This document shows positions 52,425 to 64,000 of a DNA stretch of 64,000 nt, in pieces. The DNA is from Asterella californica (lineage: Eukaryota > Streptophyta > Marchantiopsida > Marchantiales > Aytoniaceae): contig JAYKYS010000018.1 of the NCBI GenBank assembly GCA_036924285.1, forward strand, positions 2,604,001 to 2,668,000, in the 5' to 3' direction. Position 1 is the first letter of the stretch, and each line of letters begins with the position of its first letter. The position numbers were made by a program, and so were the translations under genes. The notes under the pieces are model-generated. The model ran no database searches and had not been told where the DNA came from. It saw only the letters and a list, made by a program, of their open reading frames with translations.

Positions 52425-54215
52425 TGTCGTGGTGAGAGTCTTTCTTGGGGAGGGCGGACCTCCTGACTGTGATAGATCAAAGAGAAATGACCAGAAAGGA
52501 AAATAGGTCGCTGCAGACGATGAAATCTCGAAACACAGCCTCTTGTGCCCACCAATTGCAAAACAAACATTCAAGCACGCACTCAAGTACACAAATATGT
52601 CTCTCCAGAGTAGAAATAGCTTTATTTCAGCGTCAACTGCTTCACTGTTAAGAAATAATCTCTCTCCTCCTCTCTTAAGTCCTTCTCAGCTGAAAATTCT
52701 AAGGAATTTGATCTTACGACAACCAAAGCCTTGTCAAAAACGATCTCCTTTCAATAAACCACCTCTGTCCGTTCAATTCTACTCCTTCCAAACCTCAAAA
52801 CTGTGTAACATATGAGGTTCTTGTCTCCAAAACACTTTCCTGCCTCTCTCACGATCTCCCCTGCTCACTCCACTCAATTCTGTCAGAAAAATTGATCCTC
52901 ACTCAGTCTCCAAGCTTCTCAGCGTCCCCTCTCCTCAATCCACTCAATTCTGTCAGAAAAATCGATCCCCACTCAGCCTCCAAGCTTCTCAGCATCTCCT
53001 CTCCTCAATCCCTAATTCTGCTCCTTTTTCCTCCTTCCGCCTCAGTTCTCTCAGAAAACTCCCTTGAAAAGTGTCCCGATCTCCAGCCGCCGCAGGTATT
53101 AAACCTAAAAGTTAAGGCTCCAGCTTAAGCTGCCCCCCTGCTGTCATTATAAGTGCAGTCACTTATCACAAGCAGGGCCCTAGCTTAAGCTGCCCCCCTG
53201 CTATCCTGATGCGTACAAAGCATTTTTTACAAAGTTGACCCCTTTTTAATATAAGTTTCGCAATTGTCTCTACAAACTCTATCTCTACACTGATAAAGGT
53301 TCACATAACCTCATTCCTCATCGCAAGCCTACTCGATGATTATTTAACTATTTAGCAAAAGTTTCCTGTGCTCTTGATGCCATCTTGATGCCATCCTGAA
53401 TATACTACAAGCCATCCAATGTAGGCCGAAGCCCCTACACTTATGAGGCTGCCCAACAAGGCTTACAGCCCCCGAATATGCGCACCAGGTATCTCCCATA
53501 GTATATTCAGGATGGCATGCGAAGGCTTAGGCCAGGAAGCCCACGATTAAGGGAGATACCGGTCTCCCGCCCCTAGGTATACAAGACATGGCTGAATACC
53601 CAACATAGACTCCCATCCGGGAGGCCAACATGCCAGAATAGGAACCAGAGGCCAGAAGGGATTGATCCTGAGACCACTTCCCTCCTAGGCAGGCGCCCTA
53701 TCACTGGGATGGCCTCTAGTTCCGTTCAAAAAGCTTTTACAGTTTGTACATATGCTTTACTAAGGAAATTTTCCTGTAAAGTCTTTATTAGCCTTTTCTG
53801 TGCTAACTTCTCTATACAACTCCGTTTTTAATGAATAAGGAGTCAAAACTATAGTATTCAGGAACACCTACACACCCACGCTATCAGATTCTGAGTTCGA
53901 GTCTCGAGTTAGAATCGACGAATTTCTCTCTTTCACATATTTCATAGCTTAAAACTCGTACTAACTATTGCTTAAAACACTTTCTGTCAAAACTAGAAGC
54001 ATGAGGTCGCTCTCCTCGTCGAGCTTTACATCCTGGTGTCTTTCGACTCCCTTAGGGGTGATACTCCAACCCAAGCTAGGGGGCAGCTTGTCAAGCATGG
54101 CCCCAGCTTAGCTCCTGCCTAGCTTGTTAAGCTGCAGGGCAGCTTCCTTTACACAACAAAGAAAAGATCTCCTTGCAACTAGTTTTCACTGTACAGACCC
54201 ATGTACAACACGACA
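52425..54215 (-). repeat. E3 5' LTR
   Basis: 1,791 bp, nearly identical to 44336-46125, with the same internal tandem repeat, foldback and SINE-like part. It carries the promoter for the E3 transcript running leftwards; I could not fix a single TATA box. Confidence 0.9.
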
Positions 54216-54330
54216 ACGTGTCAAGATTTTTAAAAAGAGAGATGAGGAGGTCGATCTAGCAGATATCTTGACGGAGTTCCAGTTTGAGGATGAGGATTAT
54301 GCAAAAGACCTTGAAGGTGAGGTTCGCTAG
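54216..54330 (+). pseudogene. E2 integrase C-terminal tail, after E3
   Basis: Begins with the duplicated acgt. Encodes VKIFKKRDEEVDLADILTEF and the acidic EDEDYAKDLEGEVR, stop TAG at 54328-54330. It matches the tail of E3 integrase (VKLFKKRGEAVELAEFL), which shows the E2 gene was intact across this point before E3 arrived. Confidence 0.85.
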
Positions 54331-54402
54331 GATGGGAAGTAGGACGATAAGCCGGTCCACTCCTTGGTTGATATCTCTGGTGCATACCGGAGGATGCATA
54401 GG

Positions 54403-54417
54403 TTCAGAGGGGGTGGA
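54403..54417 (+). other. E2 polypurine tract
   Basis: cagagggggtgga directly before the LTR start TGTCG at 54418; E1 has agagggtgga at the same place. Confidence 0.75.
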
Positions 54418-56453
54418 TGTCGTGTCGTGGACTGACTCTTATCTGAAATTCAAACTTCGATGCTTGTCGCTCTAAAGACACTCATGAGAAAGACAAGCTA
54501 GGTCCCAGCTTACGGGCTTTTGGCATCATTTCAGATCTCCATTTTCATCACATAGATGGGTAGAGCTCCTTTTCAGCTTTCCTAGGCACTTCGTCTACTT
54601 CGTTTGGGCACCTAGTGGAGAAATTACAGGACTCGAAAGATGGAGAAAACAAGCTAAGCACTAGCTTATGGACTTTTGGCACAACTTCGGATCTTCGCTT
54701 TCATCGCATCAGTGGATAGAGCTCTTTGTCAGCAGTCCATAGGCACTTCGTCTACTTCGTTTGGACGCCTAGTGGAGGAGTTACAAGACTCAAAAGATGG
54801 AAAAAACAAGCTAAGCCCCAGCTTACGGACTTTTGGCACAATTTTGGATCTCCACTTTCATCGCATCAATGGGTAGAGCTCGTTGTCAGCTTTTCATAGA
54901 CACTTTGTTTACTTTGTTTGGACATCTAGTGAAGAAATTATGCGATTTGAAAGAAGAAAAAATCAAGCTAAGCTCTAGTTTACTTGCTGATTGGGTATTT
55001 GAGGCTTCAGACGTTATATCAAAGACGCAAGGGGCCTGCTTCATTATTATTGAGAGAACTTCATAAGAACTTCATAGAGAACTTCATACGTACAGAGACT
55101 GTAACAAGGGGGCAGCTTAAGGGCTAGCTTGTACCTGCGACTTGTCGGTGGACGGTTTGGAGATTTTGGAAATCCAATACACGCGTGCAAGGTGTCAGAT
55201 CTGTGCAGGCTACACACAGGTTAAGACGGTTTGGGAAGAGACGGATCGGGGGATGTGTACTGAGAGAAATTGAGACACAGGAGGGAGATTGAGAGATTTC
55301 AGTTATCTGTGAATGAGAGTTGGACCGTTCGAGCCGTTTCGGAGTCCAAACTTACTGTCCTTGGATCCATCGGGATCAGAACACCGAGTTCTACATGAAA
55401 TTGAAGACGATACCAAGTTTCATCGGATGGTTTAGGAGTTTTGAGTGAAATTGGCTCGCAGGGAAGCGCTTGCGTCAGGTTTTTCATCGCTTGCGATCTA
55501 AAATTGGGTTGTTCTTCGCGATCTGTGTGCCAAGCTCTTCGTTCTTGGTGCCTACGCGACCAGGGAGTCTTCATCTACGCATAGGAGAAGATAATACGTG
55601 GATTGGATTGTTGGTTTGGGTGAGGTGATCGAGTTTGAGCCGCAGGGAGTCCATTTACGTCAGTTTTTTACAACCTGCGACCAAATTTCTTACGTGGTTT
55701 TGCAAGGGGAACTCCAAACGACTTGTTTGGAGTCTCGTTGGGTTTGTGATAGCTAGATCTATCTGCCTGAGAAGACGGATATCAGTTTAGACGATCCATT
55801 TGTGCGGTGTGTGCGATTCTAAGCCACACGGAAGAGTTTTTGAAGGTTCGGTCACCTGCGGCCGAAAATCGGCGATATCTCGGCTGTTGGGAGTCGGATC
55901 TGAAGGTTTCTTGGGATAACGGAGTCAGCGGAGGAGAACCCTATCGACATCTGAAGTCCGTTTGACGAAAGGAGGAAGTTCTCAGATAGGTCTTTTTCGG
56001 TTTCTCCGCTACGGATTTTGCTCTTTCGAGTTCGTTAGAGTTGTGGTTGGCTATATACAGCTTGTGGTAGCTAGTTTTGACCAAGAGCTTGTAAATGGAT
56101 GTGGTTTGGACTTGGGTTTGGATTGCATGATACTGCTGTGGCTCTGTTTGTTAGCAAAGAGAAGTTTCTCTTGCTTTGAGCTACGCTTCGGTGGTTTTGG
56201 GCCAGGGTTGTGATTCAGGGGTTGTTTTTAGGGGCTTTTGAATCAGGTTACAGACCGCTCTGGTCTGTTTCTCAGTTCTGTGCTCTTAGGAGAAAGAACC
56301 GGCAGTGTACATACATTTGGAGTTGGTATATATCGCAGCATTCATTTTCGTGATTGTTTTTCTCTGTCTTGTCTCTGTTTCAGCACACAGCATCTCCACA
56401 ACCAAGAACCTCACGTTTTCTTGGACATCCTTCATGCAATATCCGACACGATA
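54418..56453 (+). repeat. E2 3' LTR
   Basis: 2,036 bp, starts TGTCGTGTCGTGG after the polypurine tract and ends CCGACACGATA. It contains the 157-bp subrepeats. The right flank (56455 on) is the inverse copy of the E1 promoter-ORF unit, cut inside its ORF. Confidence 0.85.
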
Positions 56454-56454
56454 G

Positions 56455-56830
56455 CGGTGGATGCAATGAAGCTTGATGTGAAACGGGTTCGGAAAAGGAA
56501 GATCCGGAGCCGGTATCACACCTCCGTCCATAACCACCACACTTGCAGTTCTTCACTTCTCCATGCAGACCTCGGAGAACCCTCACAAATCATCCGCTGA
56601 GAGAGAATGCCGTATGAACCCTCGACTCACCATTTTATACACAAACACGGCGACAATGACCACTGAAGTGAACGCGCACAGATTGATGACTTGGCACGTT
56701 TCTCTACCATATGATCACTTGAACAGATAATCACGAATGTGACACCCATCACACCATTCGGCGAGTTACGCGATACAGTTCACGAAACATAGAAAAGAAA
56801 CACAACATAGGTTACACAAGAATTTCACAC
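56455..56830 (-). repeat. Inverse, truncated copy of the 12985-13740 promoter-ORF unit
   Basis: On the minus strand it matches 12985-13360 closely: gtgataatca-type leader, GTGTATAAAATGG TATA-like motif, gcggcattctctctca-like leader and an ORF start MVVMDGGVIPAPDLPFPNPF, HIKLHCIHR. The ORF is cut at the E2 LTR end. A few substitutions are conservative (Leu/Val, Leu/Pro in the first 20 residues). Confidence 0.7.
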
Positions 56831-59029
56831 AGGAGCCGAACCACAACACGACAACGAAAGATTGAGGGTCTGAGGACTCTCTACGGTCTTTCTTCGGTTC
56901 TCAACCCCACAGCCATATCTTCAGGTGTCTCAAGACCAGCCCATGTGGAAGATCTAGACAAGGAGGAGTTCGACTTCGCTGTTCACCTGGTGGTACAACA
57001 TTGGAAGCAGAAAAGATATGCGAGGAAGCTCTAAAAGCCAAGAAGTCTTTTGGAAGACAAGAAGGAGAGATGGCTTCTCAGGTGTTCAGAGTGGAGGTAA
57101 TGACTGCCACTAACCCCTATGAACTCACCACCATCCCCAACTGCGAACAAGTCTTACAAAAGAGCCATGAAGCATAGATGGATACGGCTTCCCAAGGACA
57201 TCTTCTGCCTTCTGAGCCAATTACAAAAGAGCACATGGCAGCCATTGAACGGACGCCACCTCAACCGCGTCAGAGGTACCAGCAGAGCAGCACATGGTAC
57301 TTGAAGACGAATTAGATAGTCGAGCAGGTGCAGACCCATGGATGTCACACCTGATGACCATGAATAGGTGAAACATTAGTGAGTTGTTTTTATCTCACTG
57401 GATTTAGCTTGGCAACTCTCTTTTATATTTTTAGGATATTGTCCATGTGGCAGGGTTAGTTATAGCATGAATAAAGAAGAGTCTCCAAACTGAGAGGAAC
57501 CGAAGTCTAGGAGGAAGTGGCCATTTAATAAGGCCTCTGTTTTTCCTCTGGATTGTGGTTGTGATTCAAAAGAATCCACTTCTACAATTAGAGACAGTGG
57601 TATAAGGTCGAGGTTAATGTTTAGTTTACACACACACAATGCTACACACAGAGTACATCCGCGCATAGAGTAGGTCTACACCACCGCACCCAAAAAGAGA
57701 TCGCGGGAGTATAGACAAGAGTAAACAGCATAGACAGAGAACGGCATCCTCGTGTAGTCCTGTTTTGGCTGGTGTGTCGAGGAGTAATGATATGAAGCTG
57801 AAGAAGTAGCACCAAAAGCCAATGTAACTTCTTCTCAAGGATTGGTTTGACAATTTTGTTTACAGAAGCTTTGTCTATGTCTTCTGGAGATTGAGTTTCA
57901 TCGAATTCATACTCAATTGTGCATTGGAAGTCTTCCTGTTGAGTGACGGTGGTTGTAGAAGTTGTGTAGTGTCCAAACTTGTCTCATCCAGTAGAGCACT
58001 TCGGATCCACGTATAGACTGTCTATGAGAGATTGGTCCCTTGAGATAGAGTAGTCGAAGCACGGGTAGAAGAAGCTAGAAGTTGATTGAGTATCAAGCAT
58101 GATGTGGAGGTGTTAAGCGATGAGAGTGTCGGCACAGGTCTGAACTCCTATAAAAGCTCATTTGGTCAAATGGACAATGGGTGGTAATTAACTCCAAGAT
58201 TGTCACGAGAGAAAAGACCTGAATTACACAGAAGTTGACGGATTGCTTCTTATCACAATAGAAGACGTCATCCTCAATCAAAAGACAATGGGACTGTAAG
58301 TAGGTAGTTGGTCTTCTTCCCCATTTACTACAAGTAGGGATGGCTTATTAGTCATGATCCGAACTAGAAACCTGTCGAAATATTAATTTCTCTCTTTTCT
58401 TTTATTTCCTCTTGTGTTGATTTTCTCTTCTTCCTTCTCTTCTCTCATCTTCCCATCCTCATTCTATCTTCTATTTGGTTACAGAAGCTCTGTAGGAGTA
58501 TCAGTGGACGCGAGTGTCGTTGTAGTGTTGCCAGAAGATCGTCTTAGCAGACAAAAGCCTGGGAAGACTACATGAGACATACACCTTGTGAATGATCTAA
58601 TCAGTTGAATATAGTAAGGATAATTTGTGGTATGGAGTAGTAATTGATCATCTATAGAGCGGTGGCAGTGTTCTAGGGTGTCAGAAGCCGAGTTGAACCT
58701 CCAGAAGACGAGAATTGCTTTTTGAAGCCTACGTGAGAAGACTGGAAGTCTTGACCAGGGAGTAGTAATCCTCTTCCCTGTCTTCTCAGTGTATATTTGT
58801 GTTTTATTTTAGGTAGTAGTTGTGTGTTATGAGCCAGAGTACCTTTTGAAGAGTCTGGAAGCCGCGTGGTTTTGTGAGTTAGAAGGAACTTCTCGACAAA
58901 ACCAGGGTGTTTTTGAGTTGGAACGTATCTTAGAACTTAGAACAATATAACTAGTATAAATCTTCTTGAGGAACGAAATCTTTTATGCTATAATGGGATA
59001 AACGAGAAATCTTGAGACACTACCTCCCG
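56831..59029. other. Intergenic stretch, no gene recognised
   Basis: Short frames only (at most 75 codons). Recurrent aga-agact-type purine-rich patches but no domain, RNA gene or element end. Confidence 0.5.
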
Positions 59030-59645
59030 ATGGATCTAAGGACAACAAGTTTGGACTCCAAAACGGTCCGAACGGTCTACTCTCCTCTATATGCAACTGA
59101 AGCACTCCAATCGTAAACTCTCCTTACGTCTCAATTTCTCTAAGAACACATAACATGACCTACCTCTTCACAAACTATCTTATCATATGGGTCACATACA
59201 TAGATCTAAACCCAATGACACCTTGCGTGCATGCACTAGACCTCCCAATCTCTCGAAACGTCCATTGACAAGTCGTAGATACAAGCTAACCCTTTAAGCA
59301 TCACTTACGTCAGTTTTCACAATATGTAAAGTCTCCAGACTATGACCAAGCAGACCTCTTGCGCCCTTAGTATAGCATAAGAAGTATCTAGTCAGTGTCA
59401 ACAAGGTAAGGTCTAGCTTGTTTTTCCTCATCTTTTGAATCTCATAATGTAGCTATTAAGCGTCCAAATGAAGTAGATGAAGTATCCATGGAAACTTTAC
59501 AACTAGCTTTACCACTTGGTGCAATGAGAATGTAGATCCAAAAGTAGATGAAAAGTCATTATTTCTGTCCATGAGCATCTTTGAAGCGAAAGTATGAAAA
59601 TCTTGAAATTTGACTTTCATGTAGAAGTAGGTCCACTAAGCAACA
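59030..59645 (-). repeat. Second decayed LTR fragment of the E2 family
   Basis: Its complement aligns with the first 950 bp of the E2 LTR: TAGTGGACCTAC, GATGCTCATGGACAG, ATCTACATTCTCATTGCACC, AAAACAAGCTAGACC, GGTTTAGATCTATG, and ggactccaaaacgg(tc)cgaac near the left end. Strongly diverged, no internal genes. Confidence 0.6.
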
Positions 59646-59762
59646 GCGAGGGAATTTTTGTGGTTGTTTCTCATTACACTTGGAAGAACGCGATCCACTA
59701 CATGAATGAAATGAAGTCAAATCGACTTCATATATGTGAGTTCACGTGATGACGAGATACAA

Positions 59763-59790
59763 GACACAGAACACAGAACACAGAACACAG
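59763..59790 (+). repeat. 7-bp microsatellite, four units
   Basis: GACACAG followed by AACACAG three times. Confidence 0.8.
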
Positions 59791-60761
59791 TATTGCACGT
59801 AGGAGAGATTACCAGAGCCAGAGTCTCCAAGATCGATCAATATTTGTAGAAAATGGAGAGCAAGACACCACCAAAGAACGATACTGTGAAGGAAGAAATG
59901 TACTTGAAGAAGGAAGAAATTTGGCATTTTCAAGTGCAAAAGAGAGGAGAAGAATCGAGACGAAGATGACAAAACTCGTGAACATTATCAGCCAGTGTTT
60001 ATCAAAGGTGGAGGTCTATCTTGTGCGTGTTTTGGACTTAGAAAAACATTTGCAATCTGCACAGACGACGAGGAATAGACTCCTTTGGACCCTTTCGAAG
60101 GAGTCACGGAGTTTGAGCCTATAGGTGTTCTAGCCACATGTTACTACAGTGAATGGAAGAGGAGCACACCAACCAAAAAGACAGGCAGAGAGCTGACAGA
60201 AAAGATGATAAAGTACTAGATGGATGTGAGACTGAGTCTGGAAGGTGACTTGGATCACATATGGAGTGTTAAGTGACTTGGATGGAGATATTTCTGTTGT
60301 AGATAATAGACTCCTTCGGACCCTACATCCGGTACTAATATACAACATCATGTTACAAATGACACAAAAGATCTGCATAAACCACATGACACCATCTTTT
60401 CAAGATGGTACTTCTTAGCTCAATTCCACTTCATGAGAAAATGACCTCCACTCTTCTTCGAGTTGTGGTCTTTCATAGACTTCTTTGTACTCATGGATTT
60501 CTGTGACAAGTGACCTTTCTTACATGCCTCAAGAACCCTACCGTGAACATTGAGGAAATGTCTCTTAAACAGAGTTAGCTTTTGCCATGACAAACAAGTA
60601 TGAGATGTCCTCAAAAATATCAAAACACCATCTGTCTGAGGTTCTGTTCTATTGAAACGTGTTTCCTATGGACGTCTTGCTGCGCAATGGGAAGGGATAC
60701 TAGCTGAGCGCTCCTCTCAGCAGGCGAACTGCAAGAAATGTAAAGCAAAATGTGGAAAGAT

Positions 60762-61230
60762 AACTCTAGATTTACCAAGAATAATGTGGATAAAAGAGTC
60801 ATTCTGCACTTATCAAACCAGAAGCCGTGAAGAAGAAGTGCAAGACCAGATCATGTCCATGCTTGCAACCCACCGAAGACAGCCAATGAACAACCACTGT
60901 ACATACAAGTAAAGTTAGGCTCACTGTAGACTGTTAGAAATGAAACTAACTCCATCAAGAAGCCTAAGTTCGGGTGTAGAAAGCTAGAAGAAAAAGAACT
61001 CCAGATTTATCAAGAACAATGTGGACAAAAACGTCAATTGTCACATAAACACTTATCAAACCAGAAGCCATGCAGAAGAAGTGGAGACCAGATCATGTCC
61101 ATGCTTGCAACTTTACTTGTATGTACAGCTTACATTGTACATACAAGTAAAGTTGGACTCGATGTATATCATTAGAAACAAAACTGAAAGAATTTCATCG
61201 AGAAGCCTAAGTTCAGATGTAGAAAGTCTA
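60762..61230 (+). repeat. Diverged tandem duplication of about 235 bp
   Basis: Units from about 60762 and 60999 share aactc(t/c)agattta(c/t)caaga, cacttatcaaaccagaagcc, gaagaagtg, ccagatcatgtccatgcttg, tacatacaagtaaagttgg-type and gaagcctaagttc blocks in order. Confidence 0.75.
61109..61154. repeat. Perfect 18-bp inverted repeat
   Basis: Arms aactttacttgtatgtac and gtacatacaagtaaagtt around a 10-nt loop. The right arm exists in both duplicate units; the left arm only in the second. Confidence 0.85.
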
Positions 61231-62290
61231 GAAACATACAAGTCTATGTTGAACATAAGGGAAAGAGAGCATAAGAAACACTATGAGTAGACAACTTCGT
61301 ATTAAACTAAAAGAATGTACAGAAAAGTGCCATTCAGTCATTGGGTACTTAACAAACTATGTAGTATGTCGAAAAAGAAGAGATCTTGTTCCGTGTTGGG
61401 AATCCGTCGAATATGAGAACATTAGTTAATACAAGTAAAGATGTTTGTAAGCCGATACCAAGCACACCTTCGGCGAAGCCCTGCTATACGTAGGAACATA
61501 TGTGTGTAACTATCTATCTAGACATATTGTTTTTTCGGATTGATAAGTTATCGTGAGATGATGAATACCTAGACTGGCTCGCTCATCATCACCTCGACAT
61601 GAGACCTCATGGGCTCTAAAACATTATTTTTGCTTCTACATGTCGTCTCTTCTCGTCTCAACTCGAGAACAAGGTGTACATGTGAGAGAGCTCCTGGCGA
61701 TCATCATTGAATCAGGACATGTAACCTTTGAGCAAGCCTCCCAATATGTAGGAACGAAAGATGTATGCATAAGGTATAATCAAAACTACATAACTCTGGA
61801 AAATTGCAAGAAACAGTGATGGAACTCCAAGCTTTCTTCTCCCAAGAGAGGAGTGGAATTTTTTTGTGGAATGTATGTGGGACGGCACATTCTCTCGTAT
61901 TGTCGAAAAGGACCTTCAGAGAGTAAATGGCTTGAGAAACTTTCTTAGATGTAGAGACATCACATCCACAGCTAAACAAACGGTGTTCTTGCTCACCACA
62001 TGCCCTATCCCCCAACATGTTGTGCATGATGCCAATAGCGAGTAACAATCTCTACTATCTAGTTGAAGCTCTTTCTGTTATGGTACCGCTCATACTCTAC
62101 ACGAGTACCTGTTCGGAGAAAATTTGGTACGGATTCATTAATATGCATGCAAAGTGCACTTTTGGCCAAGAGCCGAGCCAAGACTTATGGGTTTTCTCCT
62201 GCTCTCCCCGTGTTTCCAGGCATGGGCTAACAAATAATGTTTACAAAATTTTTAATTTTTTACATCTGCTTATTATATATTTTTTTAAAA

Positions 62291-62314
62291 ATATATATAT
62301 ATATATATATATAT
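62291..62314 (+). repeat. (AT)n microsatellite
   Basis: About 12 AT dinucleotides preceded by a T-run and A-run. Confidence 0.9.
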
Positions 62315-62726
62315 TCTGATAAAAATAAACGAGCAAAAGTTACCATAGTTCATTTGGCATGCATATTCACACAACTCTATGCATGAATAGAGTTTGCATT
62401 ACGGTAGCAGAATCTCATATTTGCATGACTGTTTCTTTTCTTTCTCATCAACATGTATACGTGTATTATCAAAATGGAGCCTGTGAAAGAAAAACCACAG
62501 GCTCCATAATACATTGCAGGCATAGGCTGTATTCCAAGTAAATAATTGTCTTGATTATACAATTGAATTATCTTTAATATTATCTACACATAAAAAATAT
62601 CTAACTGATCTCTTTCATATCCTAAAGCGTCTTCTCGCATATTCGTCTCTTCCATTTTCCGATGGAAGCTGCAAATATGTAAAAGTTTAATTAATTATCA
62701 ATTCATTTTTATCAGAAAAGATGAGA

Positions 62727-62843
62727 TAATAAATTAATGTGTTGATTATATAATGTTCTTTTTGTTAGTAAGTTTCTCACTTGTGGTATTTGTAGTGCAT
62801 AAATCTATGTTTCATGTCTGGTAATAAATTAATGTGTTGATTA
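62727..62843 (+). repeat. Direct repeat of about 22 bp, spaced 95 bp
   Basis: taataaattaatgtgttgat occurs at 62727 and 62822. A related taataaattaa motif lies at 28343 and 28450. Confidence 0.7.
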
Positions 62844-64000
62844 AATATATTCTTTTCATATCTTGAAGTCAGTCTAGCACTTAATATTAGAGATAATTTT
62901 GATTATTTTAAAACTTGGTATAAGATTTTCACATAATACTTATATCTTTTCTCATCATAGCAAGCGAGCAAAAGTTCCTCGAGGTTTATCTTGTATGCAT
63001 ATTTATCCCCAAGTACTCTCCCACTGATGTACTATTTTTATATTACTTCCAAGTAACACGATGTAAGATGTAACTTGTAAATAGTTCGAATGTCTCTTCA
63101 GAATACAGCCAACAAGTGCAAAGAGAGCACAAAATTCGGTTTTGCACAATGGTTTGTCCAAGAGAGAGGCAACAGTATGTGTCCATGATGACAATGTTTG
63201 TAAGAAGTATACATTCCACTAAAAAGTTAAATATTTTCATCAGCAGTTTATCGAGAGCAAGAAGACGAGAGAAACCTCAAATCAATTGAAAAAACTATTG
63301 ACTTTAGAAACAGTCAACATACAGACTGAAGACGAGTTACATAAATATATGTTGACATTAGAAGGTACCCTCCAAGTTGCTTTCAGGACCGATCGTTTGT
63401 GAAAAGTCCAAAAGAGGATTTTTCGTAAGTGAGAACGTCATGTAATCAAAGGACATAACATTTTGCTAAAGACAAGAAGGAGAAGAAGCATGACGACGGA
63501 AAAATTAAAAGAGTGTGGTGACGAGCTATCCAAAAGTGTAATTGATGACAAGAAATTGTCCATCTTCTATGAGTCGATCAAGGAGAGTTGTCTTTGGATG
63601 AGATGCAAAAAGAATATGATTTGTGTCGCCTTGTGGACTGGATCCAGATGACTATCATGTAGATGGTTGGTTTGAAGGAGTGGACGGATGCGCATGAGAA
63701 GATTGGCTTGTACACCGTTGTCGTGATGTGAATTATTCCACATAGTGAATAATTCACCTCTCAATTAGAAGTTAGTCTCTCTGAGTGAAGCTAAGATCTC
63801 AGAGAAGTTGATTATGGAAGAAGTGAGCATTCGAAAATCTGAAAACACCACGGCATAGGTCTCGTCGCGCTGATCACCGTGGTATGTTCAAAAGTTACAA
63901 ACAGAGTTGCAGGTGAAAAGTTACTTGGGGTTCTTCTACAAGATTTCTGATACCGGGAAATTTACCATAAATCGGAGTGAGTTCGAAAAATACTTTTTAG

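Larger units (their letters stand above)
44336..54215 (-). mobile_element. E3: young Ty3/gypsy retrotransposon nested in E2
   Basis: 9,880 bp, opposite in orientation to E2. LTRs 44336-46125 (3') and 52425-54215 (5'), ends TGTCGTGGTG and CAACACGACA. The element strand has primer-site candidate, gag, protease, RT, RNase H, integrase, polypurine tract in the right order. LTR copies are very alike (2 differences in 120 bp compared at 44521-44640). It carries five inactivating lesions: two TAG stops, one TGA stop, a frameshift at the RT active site and a changed integrase Glu. A related but distinct family from E2 (protein similarity throughout, unrelated LTR body). Confidence 0.92.
36590..56453 (+). 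mobile_element. E2: Ty3/gypsy retrotransposon (about 10 kb without nested E3)
   Basis: Two LTRs of about 2.03 kb (36590-38617 and 54418-56453), with gag, protease, RT, RNase H and integrase in gypsy order between them and E3 inserted at 44336-54215. Removing E3 leaves about 9.98 kb. 5' LTR is followed by a primer-site candidate, 3' LTR is preceded by a polypurine tract. LTR ends TGTCGTGTCG and CGACACGATA are inverted complements apart from the last bases. No target duplication was found at the outer ends (agta before, gcgg after). Many nonsense mutations make it non-autonomous. Confidence 0.9.
59646..64000. other. Intergenic stretch to window end
   Basis: No recognised gene. Repeats are listed separately (59763, 60762, 61109, 62291, 62727). 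A frame at 59921-60124 has a heptad-like Leu pattern (LDLEKHLQSA) but nothing else. Confidence 0.5.

Noticed and set aside
62279..62316. AT-rich tract as replication origin or matrix element
   Set aside because: A plain (AT)n microsatellite explains it.

Overview
The window looks like nuclear DNA of a land plant. It holds one intron-containing class III (secretory plant-type) peroxidase gene in a sea of LTR retrotransposons of the Ty1/copia and Ty3/gypsy superfamilies. Many element genes are broken by TGG-to-stop and CAG/CGA-to-stop transitions, as expected for methylated, silenced plant transposons. I cannot place the species more narrowly from sequence alone. I see no prokaryotic operons, CRISPR arrays or rRNA genes.

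Layout. 1-5364: 5' part of a minus-strand copia element (Copia-1) with its 5' LTR and tRNA-Met-type primer site; its 3' end lies outside the window. About 6850-9142: 3' end of a decayed minus-strand gypsy element (integrase fragment plus LTR). 9517-19653: a second decayed minus-strand copia (Copia-2), split by a plus-strand gypsy (E1, 10357 to about 16735) that itself contains an inverted pol fragment and a promoter-plus-ORF repeat. 19654-25364: mostly featureless. 25365-27190: 5' LTR, primer site and gag remnant of a third copia (Copia-3), followed by a decayed gypsy LTR. 29329-30790: a possible unrecognised minus-strand gene. 31885-33547: the peroxidase gene (4 exons). 36590-56453: a gypsy element of about 10 kb (E2, plus strand) carrying a second, younger gypsy of 9.88 kb (E3, minus strand, 44336-54215) inserted in its integrase C-terminal domain. 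56455-64000: an inverted copy of the E1 promoter-ORF repeat, a further LTR fragment of the E2 family, and intergenic DNA with small repeats.

How it works together. Apart from the peroxidase and perhaps one unknown gene, everything recognisable is retroelement machinery: gag (capsid and zinc knuckle), aspartic protease, reverse transcriptase/RNase H, integrase, LTR promoters, primer-binding sites and polypurine tracts. Order of insertion can be read: Copia-2 before E1, E2 before E3. By eye the E3 LTRs differ at 2 of 120 compared positions and the E2 LTRs at 5 of 120. The most unusual points are a DHGS protease active site shared by E2 and E3, a conserved -1 register between protease and RT frames, loss of the RT catalytic box in both elements at the same place, a 24-bp palindrome dispersed through the E1 LTRs, and a tRNA-derived SINE-like segment built into the E3 LTRs.
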